Shown in pieces: positions 1-8,515 of a stretch of 64,000 nt of DNA. The DNA is from Corynebacterium nuruki S6-4 (GTDB taxonomy: Bacteria; Actinomycetota; Actinomycetes; Mycobacteriales; Mycobacteriaceae). Location of the stretch: positions 992,001 to 1,056,000 of the forward strand of contig NZ_CP042429.1 of NCBI RefSeq assembly GCF_007970465.1, given 5' to 3'. A model generated the notes under the pieces. The model was given only the letters and a program-made list of their open reading frames with translations. It made no database searches and had not been told where the DNA came from. Numbering within the stretch: position 1 is the stretch's first letter; each line of letters opens with the position of its first letter. A program made the translations under genes and the position numbers.

Positions 1-635
1 CACAGCAGCCGCCGGTGGAACCGGTCGATGGGACCGCGGTTGCCCATCCTGCTCAGCCCCGCGGCCTCGAGCTCCTTGAAGTCGAAGCCCTTGCGCAGCA
101 GGTGCTTGGTCAGGGTGTCCCACCCGGCGGGCGCGTACCCGCAGCCGAACTCGGCGACGAGATCATCGTCGAAACCCCGGTCACGCAGCAGGTCGCGCGC
201 CTTCTCCGCCCCGGGGTCTGTGTTGCCGGTATCGGTGAACTGTGCCCGGTAGAACTCCTGGGCCGCCCGGTTCGCGGCGATGAGACGCTGCCGGGTGCCG
301 GGCTCGACCCGGTTGACCGGGCCGCCACCGGTGTAGTTGATCTGGTAGCCGATCCGCTCGGCGCATTCCTCGACGGCCTCGGGGAAGGTGACGTGCTCCA
401 TCTTCATGAGGAAGCTGAAGACGTCCCCGCCCTCGCCGGTGGCGAAGCAGTGGAAGTAGCCCTTGTTCGGCCGGACGTGGAAGGAGGGGGTCTTCTCGTC
501 CTTGAACGGGCTGAGCCCCTTCAGCGAGTCCACGCCACCGGGGGTGAGCTGCACATACTCCCCCACCACCTCCTCGATCGGGGTGCGCTCCCTGATCGCG
601 GCGATGTCGCTGTCCGGAATCCGCCCTCGTGCCAT
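1..635 (-). CDS. dnaG: DNA primase DnaG, N-terminal part (runs off the window)
   Basis: DnaG makes the RNA primers for replication. About 211 N-terminal residues are visible. The protein opens MARGRIPDSDI and continues through the CHC2-type zinc-binding region: HVRPNKGYFHCF followed by FATGEGGDVFSF is the H-x-C / C-C core of primase. The region after about residue 100 is the start of the catalytic N-terminal segment (AQEFYRAQ). The start at 635 is preferred over the in-frame ATG at 644 because a TATCAT hexamer lies exactly 7 bases before 635 and would overlap the upstream ATG, the geometry of a leaderless promoter. The 3' end, with TOPRIM and helicase-binding domains, lies outside the window. 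It is divergent from the ChoD-like gene. Assignment is firm; only the start is an inference. Confidence 0.95.
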   Translation of the reverse strand, partial: MARGRIPDSDIAAIRERTPIEEVVGEYVQLTPGGVDSLKGLSPFKDEKTPSFHVRPNKGYFHCFATGEGGDVFSFLMKMEHVTFPEAVEECAERIGYQINYTGGGPVNRVEPGTRQRLIAANRAAQEFYRAQFTDTGNTDPGAEKARDLLRDRGFDDDLVAEFGCGYAPAGWDTLTKHLLRKGFDFKELEAAGLSRMGNRGPIDRFHRRLL

Positions 636-642
636 GCCGACC

Positions 643-648
643 ATGATA
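643..648 (-). promoter_or_regulatory. Putative leaderless -10 hexamer of dnaG
   Basis: TATCAT on the minus strand is followed by 7 bases and the ATG of dnaG at 635. Transcription would begin at or next to the start codon. Confidence 0.5.
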
Positions 649-828
649 GCCACCTGTCCCCCGCCCGTCCGCGGTGGCGTCCCACCGCTTCCTCCGTTCT
701 GCTCCGCGGCCGTCGGGATGCCCCTATGCTTTCTCCGTAACAACTGATCCAGACTGTGACGACTGCATGACGACCGCGCGCCCTGACCGGCACCTGCGGC
801 GCCGCGTGCTCAGAAGGGATGACTGACC

Positions 829-2598
829 ATGGCTGCAGCAGCCAAGCATTATGACGTGCTCATCGTCGGCTCCGGATTCGGCGGCTCGGTGTCCGCCCTC
901 CGGTTGACCGAGAAGGGCTACTCCGTCGGCGTCGTCGAAGCCGGACGCCGCTTCGCCGACAAGGACTTCGCGAAGAACTCCTGGCACCTCAGGGACTTCC
1001 TGTGGGCCCCGAAGCTGGGCTTCTACGGTATCCAGCGGGTCCACCTGCTCAAGGACGCAATGATCCTCGCCGGCGCCGGGGTCGGCGGCGGCTCCCTGAA
1101 CTACGCCAACACCCTCTACAAGCCCGGCGAGAACTACTTCCACAGCCCCGCCTGGGACCACATCACCGACTGGGAGGACGAGCTCAGCCCGTACTACGAC
1201 CAGGCGCGCAAGATGCTCGGCGTGGTCGACAACCCGACGTTCACCCCGGCGGACAAGCTGTCCAAGCAGGTCGCCGAGGAAATGGGCGTCGGTGACACGT
1301 TCCGGATGACGCCGGTCGGCGTGTTCTTCGGCAAGAAGGTCGGACTGGAAGGCGAGGAGGGCGAGACCGTCGCCGACCCGTACTTCGGCGGGGTCGGCCC
1401 GGAGCGCACCGCCTGCACCGAATGCGGCGAGTGCATGACCGGCTGCCGGCACGGTGCGAAGAACACCCTGCTGAAGAACTACCTCTACCTGGCGGAGAAG
1501 GCCGGCACCGAGGTCCACGACCGGTCGACGGTGACCACGGTCCGCAAACTCGGCGCCGACGACGAGCCCGGCTGGGAAATCACGGTGGAGCGCACCGGCC
1601 CGCTGTTCGGGAAGAAGAAGACCCGCACCTTCACCAGTGACTACCTGATCATCGCGGCCGGGACCTGGGGCACCCAGAACCTGCTGCACCGGCAGAAGGA
1701 GGACGGCACCCTGCCGCACCTCTCCCCGCACCTCGGCCAGCTCACCCGCACCAACTCGGAGGCACTGCTGGGTGTGGGGCTGTGGAAGTCCGACCCGGAA
1801 TACGATTTCCACAAGGGCGTGGCGATCACGTCGAGCTACTGGCCGGCGCCGGACACCCACATCGAACCGGTCCGCTACGGGGTGGGCTCCAACGCGATGG
1901 GCCTGCTGCAGACGATGAACACCGACGGGGACACGAAGTGGCCCCGCTGGGTGGAGTTCCTCCGCCAGCTGGCGATGAACCCCAAGGCGGTGAAGCTCGT
2001 CGCCGACCTGCGCGGCTGGTCGGAGCGCACGATGATCAACCTGGTCATGCAGGCCCGCGACAACTCGCTGACCACCAGCCTGAAGAAGCTCGGCCCGCTG
2101 CGGCTGCTCACCAGCCGGCAGGGCGAGGGGGAGCCGAACCCGAGCTGGATCCCGGAGGGCAACGAGGCGACCCGCCGTGGTGCCGCCCACTTCGACAAGG
2201 CCGTCGCCGGCGGCGTGTGGCCGGAGGTCTTCAACATCCCGCTGACCGCACACTTCCTCGGCGGCTGCACGATCTCGGACACGCCCGAGGACGGAGTGGT
2301 CGACCCCTACCACCGGGTGTGGGGTTACCCGAGCATGTTCGTCACCGACGGCTCCTCGATCACCGCGAACCCGGGTGTGAACCCGTCGCTGTCGATCTCG
2401 GCGAACGCGGAGCGGGCCGCCGCCCTGTGGCCGAACAAGGGTGAGGCGGACCCCCGCCCGGCGCAGGCGGAGACCGTCGGCGCCTACCGTCGGGTCTCCC
2501 CGGTCGAGCCGCACCACCCGGTCGTCCCGGCGGACGCCCCGGCCGCACTGCGTCTGCCGATCACCCCGGTCCGTTCCGCGCCGGCGCCGTCGGTCTGA
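829..2598 (+). CDS. choD: ChoD-like GMC-family FAD oxidoreductase (putative cholesterol oxidase)
   Basis: 589 residues, the length of the mycobacterial ChoD family. An FAD-binding GSGFGG is at residues 14-19 and the GAGVGGGSLNYANTLY stretch near 82-97 is the flavin-contacting GMC motif. The C-terminal NIPLTAHFLGGC and GVNPSLSISANAERAA segments carry the conserved His and Asn region of the active site. Four cysteines, C196-x2-C-x2-C-x3-C206, have ferredoxin-like spacing and are shared with mycobacterial ChoD as I recall it. It would oxidise a sterol or other hydrophobic alcohol with O2 or another acceptor; the true substrate in this organism is unknown. An RBS-like agaaggga lies about 10 bases before the ATG. 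Close orthology to ChoD is secure; the sterol substrate is inference. Confidence 0.85.
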   Translation: MAAAAKHYDVLIVGSGFGGSVSALRLTEKGYSVGVVEAGRRFADKDFAKNSWHLRDFLWAPKLGFYGIQRVHLLKDAMILAGAGVGGGSLNYANTLYKPGENYFHSPAWDHITDWEDELSPYYDQARKMLGVVDNPTFTPADKLSKQVAEEMGVGDTFRMTPVGVFFGKKVGLEGEEGETVADPYFGGVGPERTACTECGECMTGCRHGAKNTLLKNYLYLAEKAGTEVHDRSTVTTVRKLGADDEPGWEITVERTGPLFGKKKTRTFTSDYLIIAAGTWGTQNLLHRQKEDGTLPHLSPHLGQLTRTNSEALLGVGLWKSDPEYDFHKGVAITSSYWPAPDTHIEPVRYGVGSNAMGLLQTMNTDGDTKWPRWVEFLRQLAMNPKAVKLVADLRGWSERTMINLVMQARDNSLTTSLKKLGPLRLLTSRQGEGEPNPSWIPEGNEATRRGAAHFDKAVAGGVWPEVFNIPLTAHFLGGCTISDTPEDGVVDPYHRVWGYPSMFVTDGSSITANPGVNPSLSISANAERAAALWPNKGEADPRPAQAETVGAYRRVSPVEPHHPVVPADAPAALRLPITPVRSAPAPSV

Positions 2599-2636
2599 TT
2601 CCCGGTCCCGTGCCCGGTGTGGTTCACTGGTAGACC

Positions 2637-3152
2637 GTGAACTCAGGGAACAACACCCCGCGGGGGAAGATCGGCGCCGTCGTCGGGGCCGTGGTGGTCC
2701 TCGTCGCCGGCTACTTCGGGGTGGACGCCGCCCTCGACGACGGCGGATCCGGAACGGACACCACCGCCCGGACGAGCAGTGCGGCGCGCGCGACAGGCGC
2801 GACAGGCACGGGCGGCACAGCGGGTGCATCGGGCACTGTCTCCGCCGGCGGGGATTCCTGCGCGGTCGACACGCTGCCCACCGAGGCCGACGAGGTCATC
2901 GACGCGGTCCTCGACGGTGGTCCGTTCGACCATCCCGGTGACGACGGGAAGCACTTCGGCAACTACGAGGGGGCGCTGCCGAAGGAGTCCGGCAGTTACT
3001 ACCGCGAGTACACGGTGGACACTCCCGGGGTGCACCACCGCGGGGCCCGCCGCATCGTCGTCGGCGGCGGCTCGGACACCGACCCGGACGTCTGGTATTA
3101 CACCGACGACCACTACGCGTCCTTCTGCAGCATCCCCGACGCCGAGGACTGA
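2637..3152 (+). CDS. RNase Sa/barnase-type guanyl-specific ribonuclease, membrane-anchored or secreted
   Basis: 171 residues. A hydrophobic helix at about 12-29 serves as signal peptide or anchor, followed by a Ser/Thr/Gly linker to about residue 73, then the catalytic domain. Alignment by eye to Streptomyces RNase Sa places the catalytic residues exactly: E124 in YYREYTV (Glu54 of RNase Sa), R135 and R139 in HHRGARRI (Arg65, Arg69) and H159 in DDHYASF (His85). C75 and C164 match the single disulphide. It would cleave RNA 3' of guanosine outside the cytoplasm. The start is GTG. No barstar-like inhibitor gene is visible nearby, consistent with an extracytoplasmic enzyme. It lies 38 bases after the ChoD-like gene and converges with dgt. 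Confidence 0.88.
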   Translation: MNSGNNTPRGKIGAVVGAVVVLVAGYFGVDAALDDGGSGTDTTARTSSAARATGATGTGGTAGASGTVSAGGDSCAVDTLPTEADEVIDAVLDGGPFDHPGDDGKHFGNYEGALPKESGSYYREYTVDTPGVHHRGARRIVVGGGSDTDPDVWYYTDDHYASFCSIPDAED

Positions 3153-3165
3153 GCCGGGCCGGAAC

Positions 3166-4473
3166 TCACCCCCAGGCGGCGCTGATCGCCGAGGCCGCCC
3201 GGTCGAGCCGTTCGAGCCGCGACTCGGTGAGTGAGGCCACCTGGTCGACGACGACGCGCAGCCGGGCGGCGTCGCTGTCCGCCTCCTGCCACCACATCCG
3301 GTAGATCTGGTCGAGGCTTCCCGGCGCCCCGGCCGCCAGATAGTGGGAGACCCGGAAGATCCGGTCGCGTTGCCGGTCCTGCCGGGCGAGGTGCTGCTTC
3401 TCGTCCATGACGTAGAGCACCGCCAGGGACTTCAGCAGCGTCACCTCCGCCTGCGCCTCGGCGGGGACGACGAGGTCGGCGGCGAAGCGGCCGAGCCCGA
3501 CCCCGGCATCATGTTCCCGTTCATGCCGGGCGCGGGTGGCGGTCACCGCCGCGGTGACGAACCTGCTCACCAGTTCACTGGTCAGTCCCTTGAGCGCGAC
3601 GAGATCCGCCAGCGACCCCTGGAAATCCGCGGCGCGCACCACCGGCGGCATGGCACGCAGCCGGTCGGCCGCCTCGACGAGTTCGGCCGGGTCCCCGCCG
3701 AAGGCCCGCGCCCCCTTCTCCGCGAGGTTCGCCAGTTCCACCAGGTCCCACAGCACATTGAGGCTGATGCGTCCGGACAGCACCCCGTCCTCGACATCGT
3801 GGACGGAGTAGGCCACGTCATCCGACCAGTCCATCACCTGTGCCTCCAGGCACTTGCGCCCCTCGGGGGCGCCCTCCCGGATCCAGTCGAGCACCGGCAG
3901 GTCCTCGGCGTAGCAGGAGTACTTGCGCCGGCGGGAGCCGTCGGCGGCGACGGGTCCCCAGGGATACTTGCAGGCGGCGTCCAGACTCGCCCGGGTGAGG
4001 TTGAGCCCGTAGCTGGTCTCCGCCCCGTCGTGGCCGGGGCCGAGCACCTTCGGTTCGAGGCGGACGAGGATCCGCAGAGTCTGGGCGTTGCCCTCGAAAC
4101 CGCCGCAGGACGCCGCGACCTCGTTGAGCGCGTTCTCCCCGTTGTGCCCGTAGGGCGGATGCCCGATGTCGTGGGTCAGTCCGGCGAGGTCGGCGAGGTC
4201 GGGATCCACCCCGAGCGTCTTGCCGATCCCCCGGGAGATCTGCGCGACCTCCAGGGAATGGGTCAGCCGGGTGCGCGGTGTGTCGCCCGAGCCGGGTCCG
4301 ACGACCTGCGTCTTGTCGGCGAGGCGACGCAGTGCGGCACTGTGCAGCACCCGGGCGCGGTCCCGGTCGAAGGCGTCCCGGTGGTCCGGCAGTGCGCCGG
4401 GCAGCCCGAGGGTCTTGTCCGGGGTGGGCAGGATGCGGGCGAGATCGTGCCCGGTGTACCGGTAGCGTTCCAC
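3166..4473 (-). CDS. dgt: dGTP triphosphohydrolase-like HD-domain protein
   Basis: 435 residues of the dGTPase family, which hydrolyses dNTPs to nucleosides plus triphosphate and is a common neighbour of dnaG in actinobacteria. The metal-binding HD motif is visible: H72 in TRLTHSLEV, then H101-D102 in THDIGHPPYGHNGE, the family signature. The C-terminal part is helical. The start is GTG at 4473, five bases after the stop of the ydcF-like gene, so the two are probably one transcript. No truncation is seen. Confidence 0.93.
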   Translation of the reverse strand: MERYRYTGHDLARILPTPDKTLGLPGALPDHRDAFDRDRARVLHSAALRRLADKTQVVGPGSGDTPRTRLTHSLEVAQISRGIGKTLGVDPDLADLAGLTHDIGHPPYGHNGENALNEVAASCGGFEGNAQTLRILVRLEPKVLGPGHDGAETSYGLNLTRASLDAACKYPWGPVAADGSRRRKYSCYAEDLPVLDWIREGAPEGRKCLEAQVMDWSDDVAYSVHDVEDGVLSGRISLNVLWDLVELANLAEKGARAFGGDPAELVEAADRLRAMPPVVRAADFQGSLADLVALKGLTSELVSRFVTAAVTATRARHEREHDAGVGLGRFAADLVVPAEAQAEVTLLKSLAVLYVMDEKQHLARQDRQRDRIFRVSHYLAAGAPGSLDQIYRMWWQEADSDAARLRVVVDQVASLTESRLERLDRAASAISAAWG

Positions 4474-4478
4474 GGCGG

Positions 4479-5171
4479 TCAGTCCCGGTCCCGGCCGACG
4501 AGCTTCGCGGCGGTCGAGTCGTCGAAACTGTAGTCACCGCCGCCGCGGTGGGTGGCCTTGTAGTACAGCAGGCCACCGGTCTCGTGGAGGATACTGTCGA
4601 CCTGTTCCTGGCGTCCGGAGACCGCCGGACCCTGCCGCGTCGGCGACCCGTGGGCCGATATCCCCTGGTCGCGGACCATGTCGGTGGCGCGCAGTGAGTG
4701 GCTGGGGTCGGTCACGACGACCACGCTGCCCCAGCCTTCGTCGTGGGCCCGCCGGCCGAAGGCCTCGGCGGATTCGAGAGTGTCCGCACCCTCGGTGATC
4801 TCGGTGATGTCCTGCTGCGGCACGCCCCGGTCCACCAGGTACATGCCGCCGGCCTGCGCCTCGGTGTAGGCGTCGCCCTCCTGCTTGCCGCCGACGGTGA
4901 CGATGCGGGGTGCGACCCCCGCCTCGTAGAGGTCGCGGGCATGGTCGAGGCGGGCCTCGAACCACTGGGAGGGTGTGCCGTTGTACTGGGCGGCACCGAG
5001 GACGAGGATGGTGTCCGCCGACGACCGGTCGTCCTGGCGGGCGTAGGCCCAGACGTGGGCGGCGGTGGCGATGCCGATGACGAGCGCGACGACGACGGTG
5101 CCGACGATCGCGTAGATCAGTCCGCGGACCGTCGTGCCGACTCCTCTTCCCAGTGACTTCAGTGCAGCCAT
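4479..5171 (-). CDS. YdcF/SanA family (DUF218) envelope protein
   Basis: 230 residues. One N-terminal membrane helix (about residues 12-33, rich in V/A/I) is followed by a DUF218 domain: DTILVLGAAQYNG, the EARLDHARDLYEAG helix, VTVGGKQEGDAYTEAQAG and the VVVVTDPSHSLRA segment are typical. Family members are associated with envelope integrity and vancomycin sensitivity in E. coli; the reaction is not established. The start at 5171 rather than the GTG at 5189 is supported by TACAGT placed 7 bases before it. It probably co-transcribes with dgt and is divergent from the TPM-domain gene. Confidence 0.85.
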   Translation of the reverse strand: MAALKSLGRGVGTTVRGLIYAIVGTVVVALVIGIATAAHVWAYARQDDRSSADTILVLGAAQYNGTPSQWFEARLDHARDLYEAGVAPRIVTVGGKQEGDAYTEAQAGGMYLVDRGVPQQDITEITEGADTLESAEAFGRRAHDEGWGSVVVVTDPSHSLRATDMVRDQGISAHGSPTRQGPAVSGRQEQVDSILHETGGLLYYKATHRGGGDYSFDDSTAAKLVGRDRD

Positions 5172-5178
5172 GCAGCTC

Positions 5179-5184
5179 ACTGTA
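5179..5184 (-). promoter_or_regulatory. Putative leaderless -10 hexamer of the ydcF-like gene
   Basis: TACAGT on the minus strand, 7 bases before ATG 5171. Confidence 0.45.
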
Positions 5185-5208
5185 CGCACCTGTACCTGGA
5201 AGTTCCGT

Positions 5209-5214
5209 TATTGT
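5209..5214 (+). promoter_or_regulatory. Putative leaderless -10 hexamer of the TPM-domain gene
   Basis: TATTGT followed by 7 bases and ATG 5222. The intervening G-rich stretch could alternatively act as a weak ribosome binding site. Confidence 0.4.
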
Positions 5215-5221
5215 TGGGGGT

Positions 5222-7294
5222 ATGTGCGCTGATAATCCTGTCCTGTCCACCCCCGCTGGTGAGCGTCGTTCACCCCTGCGTGTCCGCGGTCGCCGTGCCG
5301 CCGCCTCGCTGGCGGTCGCAGGGGTGGCCGGGCTGGGTGCCGTCGGATTCGGGCTCGTCGGGGCACCGGCCGCGGGTGCGGTGACGGCGCCGGCGGGACA
5401 GTCCTCGACCGTGCTCGCGCAGGGCACCGCCACCGCGCCGGAGATCACCCTGGACTCCCAGGTCGTTGACCAGGCCGGGGTGCTCTCCGACTCGGAGAAG
5501 TCGTCGATCGAGGACAAGCTGGCCAAGGGGCCGAAGGAGACCGACGTCAAGGCGTACCTGGTGTACGTGGACGGCGGGAACGCGGAACAGCTCGCCGGTA
5601 GTCTCCAATCCCAGCTCAACATCAACAACGCACTGATCATCGTCGTGGACACTACGTCCGGAAGTGTCTCCACGAATCCGGGCCGCAGTGTACCCAATTC
5701 GGTCACAAAAGACGTCAATTCGGCCATCAAGGACAAGATGACGGGTGGCAACTGGGCCGAGGGTGGAGAAGCGATCGGTGACGTCGTCGCCGATGTCACC
5801 CCGACCTCCACCTATGTCTGGGGCGGAGTCGCCGCCGTGGTCGTCGTCGGCGGAGGTGGCGGCGCCTTCTGGTGGAGCAGGAAGAAGAGGAAGCAGAACG
5901 AGGCGCAGGAGATCGAGGCAACCCGCTCGGTGGCCCCGGGTGATTCCGGTGACCTCTCCCAGCAGCCGACCCACGCGCTGCGGACCGTCGCCGCCGAGGA
6001 GCTGCAGTCCACCGACGAGTCCATCCGTAAGGGGGCTCAGGAACTCCAGACCGCGGAATCCGAGTTCGGCGAGGAACGCACCCGCGATCTGCGACGTGCC
6101 CTCGATTCCTCGCGTCGCACACTCAGCCAGTCCTACAGCGAATACCAGCGCCTCCAGAACGGCGTGGTCCGCGACGAAATGGAGGAACGCGCCGTCCTCA
6201 TCGACGTCATCTCGTCGTGCGGGAAGGCCGATGAAGAGCTCAACAGCCAGGCCGCCCGATTCGCGGAGCTGCGTCACCAGCTCATCAACGCCCCCGAGAT
6301 CATCGAGAAGATGTTCCAGCAGACCGTCGAACTGCGTTCCCGCGTCCCGCAGGCGCGGACCACGCTCGAATCGCTGACCACCCGCGTCGACCCCGATCTG
6401 CTCAGCTCCGTCGTCGACAACCCGGACATCGCCGAGGCCGAGATCGCCGAAGCGGAAAAGGCCATCAGCCGGGCCCGCGAGATCCTCAAACTCCCCGCCG
6501 GCCAGCAGGGTGGGCTTATGGAGGCCGCCGGTACCGCCCACGTCGCACTCGGCCAAGCCCGCAGCCAGCTCGACGGCGTGGACCACGCCGAGCTCCAGCT
6601 GCGCGAGGCACAGTCCAACCTGTCCTCCCTCATCGACGAGGTCGACGGAGAGATCACCGAAGCCACCCAGCTCGCGGCCGGCAACGCCGAGTTCAATCGC
6701 ACCGCCATGGCGGCAGCGGTTGACACGGCGAAGACCGCGCTGGCCGCCGCGCGGAGCAACGGCGCGAAAGACCCGCTGGGCACCTACTCGGCCCTGCTCG
6801 AGGCCGACGGCGAACTCGACATCCAGATCGATGAAGCCCGCGGTGCACAGAACTCCTACGAGCGGACACTGTCGATGGTCGACCGCACCATCGCGGACGC
6901 CACTGCCCGGTTACAGGGCGTCGAGGACACGATCCACACCCGCGGCAGCATGATCGGTGTGACCGCCCGGTCACTCGCCCAGTCGGCGGGGCAGGCCCTC
7001 GACAACGCCCGGAGGATCCGGGACACCCGCCCCCGGGACGCGCTCACGGCCGCACAGCAGGCGAACAACATCGCCGCCCAGGCGGCGCAGCACGCCAAGA
7101 AGGACATCGACGACTACAACCGGCGGAACAACTACCACGGTGGCGGCGGGGCCGGAAACCTCGTCACCGGACTCGTCCTCGGTTCCCTGCTCAGCGGTCA
7201 CGGTGGATTCGGTGGCGGGTTCGGTGGCTTCGGCGGCGGCGGTGGCGGCGGAGACAACGGTTTCGGGGGCGGCGGAGACACCTTCGGCATCTGA
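5222..7294 (+). CDS. TPM-domain membrane protein with long coiled-coil region and glycine-rich tail
   Basis: 690 residues. A signal peptide covers about 25-53 (cleavage near AAGA). A TPM domain (family of Psb32/MOLO-1/YgcG) covers about 78-193 with QVVDQAGVLSDSEK at its start. A membrane helix at about 198-219 is followed by a basic KKRK stop-transfer. From about 225 to 640 the protein is charged and predicted helical, rich in Glu/Ala/Gln heptads, so probably a long coiled coil facing the cytoplasm. The last 35 residues are almost only Gly and Phe. TPM proteins are thought to act in membrane-protein quality control or phosphatase-like roles; the function here is unknown. The architecture (extracellular TPM, helix, coiled coil, GGFG tail) is recognisable in other corynebacteria. 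Confidence 0.85.
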   Translation: MCADNPVLSTPAGERRSPLRVRGRRAAASLAVAGVAGLGAVGFGLVGAPAAGAVTAPAGQSSTVLAQGTATAPEITLDSQVVDQAGVLSDSEKSSIEDKLAKGPKETDVKAYLVYVDGGNAEQLAGSLQSQLNINNALIIVVDTTSGSVSTNPGRSVPNSVTKDVNSAIKDKMTGGNWAEGGEAIGDVVADVTPTSTYVWGGVAAVVVVGGGGGAFWWSRKKRKQNEAQEIEATRSVAPGDSGDLSQQPTHALRTVAAEELQSTDESIRKGAQELQTAESEFGEERTRDLRRALDSSRRTLSQSYSEYQRLQNGVVRDEMEERAVLIDVISSCGKADEELNSQAARFAELRHQLINAPEIIEKMFQQTVELRSRVPQARTTLESLTTRVDPDLLSSVVDNPDIAEAEIAEAEKAISRAREILKLPAGQQGGLMEAAGTAHVALGQARSQLDGVDHAELQLREAQSNLSSLIDEVDGEITEATQLAAGNAEFNRTAMAAAVDTAKTALAAARSNGAKDPLGTYSALLEADGELDIQIDEARGAQNSYERTLSMVDRTIADATARLQGVEDTIHTRGSMIGVTARSLAQSAGQALDNARRIRDTRPRDALTAAQQANNIAAQAAQHAKKDIDDYNRRNNYHGGGGAGNLVTGLVLGSLLSGHGGFGGGFGGFGGGGGGGDNGFGGGGDTFGI

Positions 7295-7896
7295 CCCCGA
7301 CAACTTTTCCCCCCCTCGGACCCCCGGACTACCCCGGAATGCCGGCACCAGCGCTGGCGCAGTCAGTCTTCCTCCGGGTGCGAGGCCCGCTCGACCTGAA
7401 TCGTGGATTCTTCCAGTGCCTGGATGACCGGTATCCGGGTCTTCACGAGATCACCGGTCTCAATCCGGGGATATTCGTGGCGGCGACCGCCGTCCTGAAC
7501 ATTATGCGTGCTGTAGTCCGCCCTACGGAACCCTGAAAGCTCCCTCGCCAGCACGTTTCATGTCGGTGGCCGTGGTTGAGGACGCATAATGTTGACGCAG
7601 ATTGTCACGGCGCTTCCCATCATGCCCTCCCCCGACTTTGCACCGACAATCCGGGACTTTCGTGGCAGCGGCCGGGCGAAAAGTCGGCGCAAAATCCGGG
7701 TAGCTTCACTGCGCCTCGACCTGGCGACAGGCGCGTGGTGGCAACGCAGCCTGGCGGCAGGCGCGTAGTGGCAAAGCAGCCCTATGACAGACGCGTGGCG
7801 GCACGGCAGGCACCCACCAACGGGGCCCCGGGGGACCCCGTGCCGGGTACTCCCCACCTCTATCTCCCCGTGGCCGGCTACGCCCCCGCCCCTACC
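7295..7896. other. 600-base region without a convincing gene
   Basis: The stretch between the TPM gene and the next leftward gene has lower GC than its neighbours. Short open frames exist (for example 7363-7554 minus, ending in a sequence containing IETGDLVKTRIP), but none has a clear start signal. From about 7625 to 7700 two segments resemble each other (gcaccgacaatccggga versus gcgcaaaatccggg), each next to a CGTGGCAG or GCGAAAAG box. This is followed by the 30-bp tandem repeat at 7721-7810. It looks like repeat-rich intergenic or decayed DNA. Confidence 0.5.
7721..7810. repeat. Three tandem copies of a 30-bp unit
   Basis: Units 7721-7750, 7751-7780 and 7781-7810 align without gaps. Each has the core (G)CGTRGYGGCAMVGCAG, and the third copy is the most diverged. 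In the plus frame the unit reads as ten residues with RRVVA, in the minus frame as CHxAP-like repeats. Neither frame looks like a real gene, so a DNA-level repeat is the best reading. Confidence 0.75.
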
Positions 7897-8499
7897 TCAC
7901 AGGTAGCCCAGGATGTAGAACAGCACGACGGGGATGAGGATGATCATCGAGATCGTCAGCCCCCACGCACTCGAGACCGCCCGGGTCTCCATCGCATGGC
8001 GGGCCACCCAGGACAGGAAGACCTGCGCATCCAGCGGGAGCTTCTGCCCCGCGCCCTCGAACTCGACGTGGAGGTTCTTCAGCCCACCCTGCTCCGAGGT
8101 GAACTGACCGATCTTCGGGGCGCTCTCCAGGTCGATGGGGGCCTGGCCCTCCCCGCCGGCATCCGTGGCGTCCAGCAGGACGAACTCCTTGCGGGACTCC
8201 TGGTGGAGCAGGACGCGGTACCGGTCGATGGTGCAGACCACGTTCTTCGACCGGCCGAACGTCGCTGCATCACCGACGGCGGTGAAGACCTGGGACCCGG
8301 TCTCCGGCGAGGTGGTCGCCGTCATCCGCGGCCCCTTGCCCGCCTCCAGCTGCCAGACGTCGCCGGCGAAGCGGATCGTGGCCGTGTCCCGCTCGACCGC
8401 GTAGTCACCGAGGCGCTCCATGTCGCTGGGAGCACCACCGTAGATCGGGAAGGTGTGCCCGTCCGAGGGGGTGCTCCAGCGGATGTCCGGGTTCGGCAT
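7897..8499 (-). CDS. Unknown protein with C-terminal membrane anchor
   Basis: 200 residues, not assigned to a family. The first 165 residues are soluble, with beta-strand-like segments (TIRFAGDVWQLEAG, NVVCTIDRYRVLLHQES, EFVLLDATDAGGEGQ). The last 20 residues (TISMIILIPVVLFYILGYL) form one membrane helix ending at the C terminus, so a tail-anchored topology with the bulk in the cytoplasm is likely, as there is no signal peptide. It starts 16 bases after the stop of glyS on the same strand and is probably co-transcribed. It may correspond to a conserved corynebacterial hypothetical protein downstream of glyS. Confidence 0.75.
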   Translation of the reverse strand: MPNPDIRWSTPSDGHTFPIYGGAPSDMERLGDYAVERDTATIRFAGDVWQLEAGKGPRMTATTSPETGSQVFTAVGDAATFGRSKNVVCTIDRYRVLLHQESRKEFVLLDATDAGGEGQAPIDLESAPKIGQFTSEQGGLKNLHVEFEGAGQKLPLDAQVFLSWVARHAMETRAVSSAWGLTISMIILIPVVLFYILGYL

Positions 8500-8515
8500 G
8501 GTCGGTCTCTACGCC

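Noticed and set aside
724..2829. A 701-residue minus-strand frame across the ChoD-like gene
   Set aside because: Antisense frame of a strong gene; its sequence is Arg/Gly/Val-rich with no domains, as expected in high-GC DNA.
7363..7554. A 63-residue minus-strand gene
   Set aside because: No ribosome binding site or -10 at a suitable distance, and no recognisable family; a decayed remnant remains possible.
7721..7810. CRISPR array
   Set aside because: Repeats are directly tandem without spacers and no cas genes are present.
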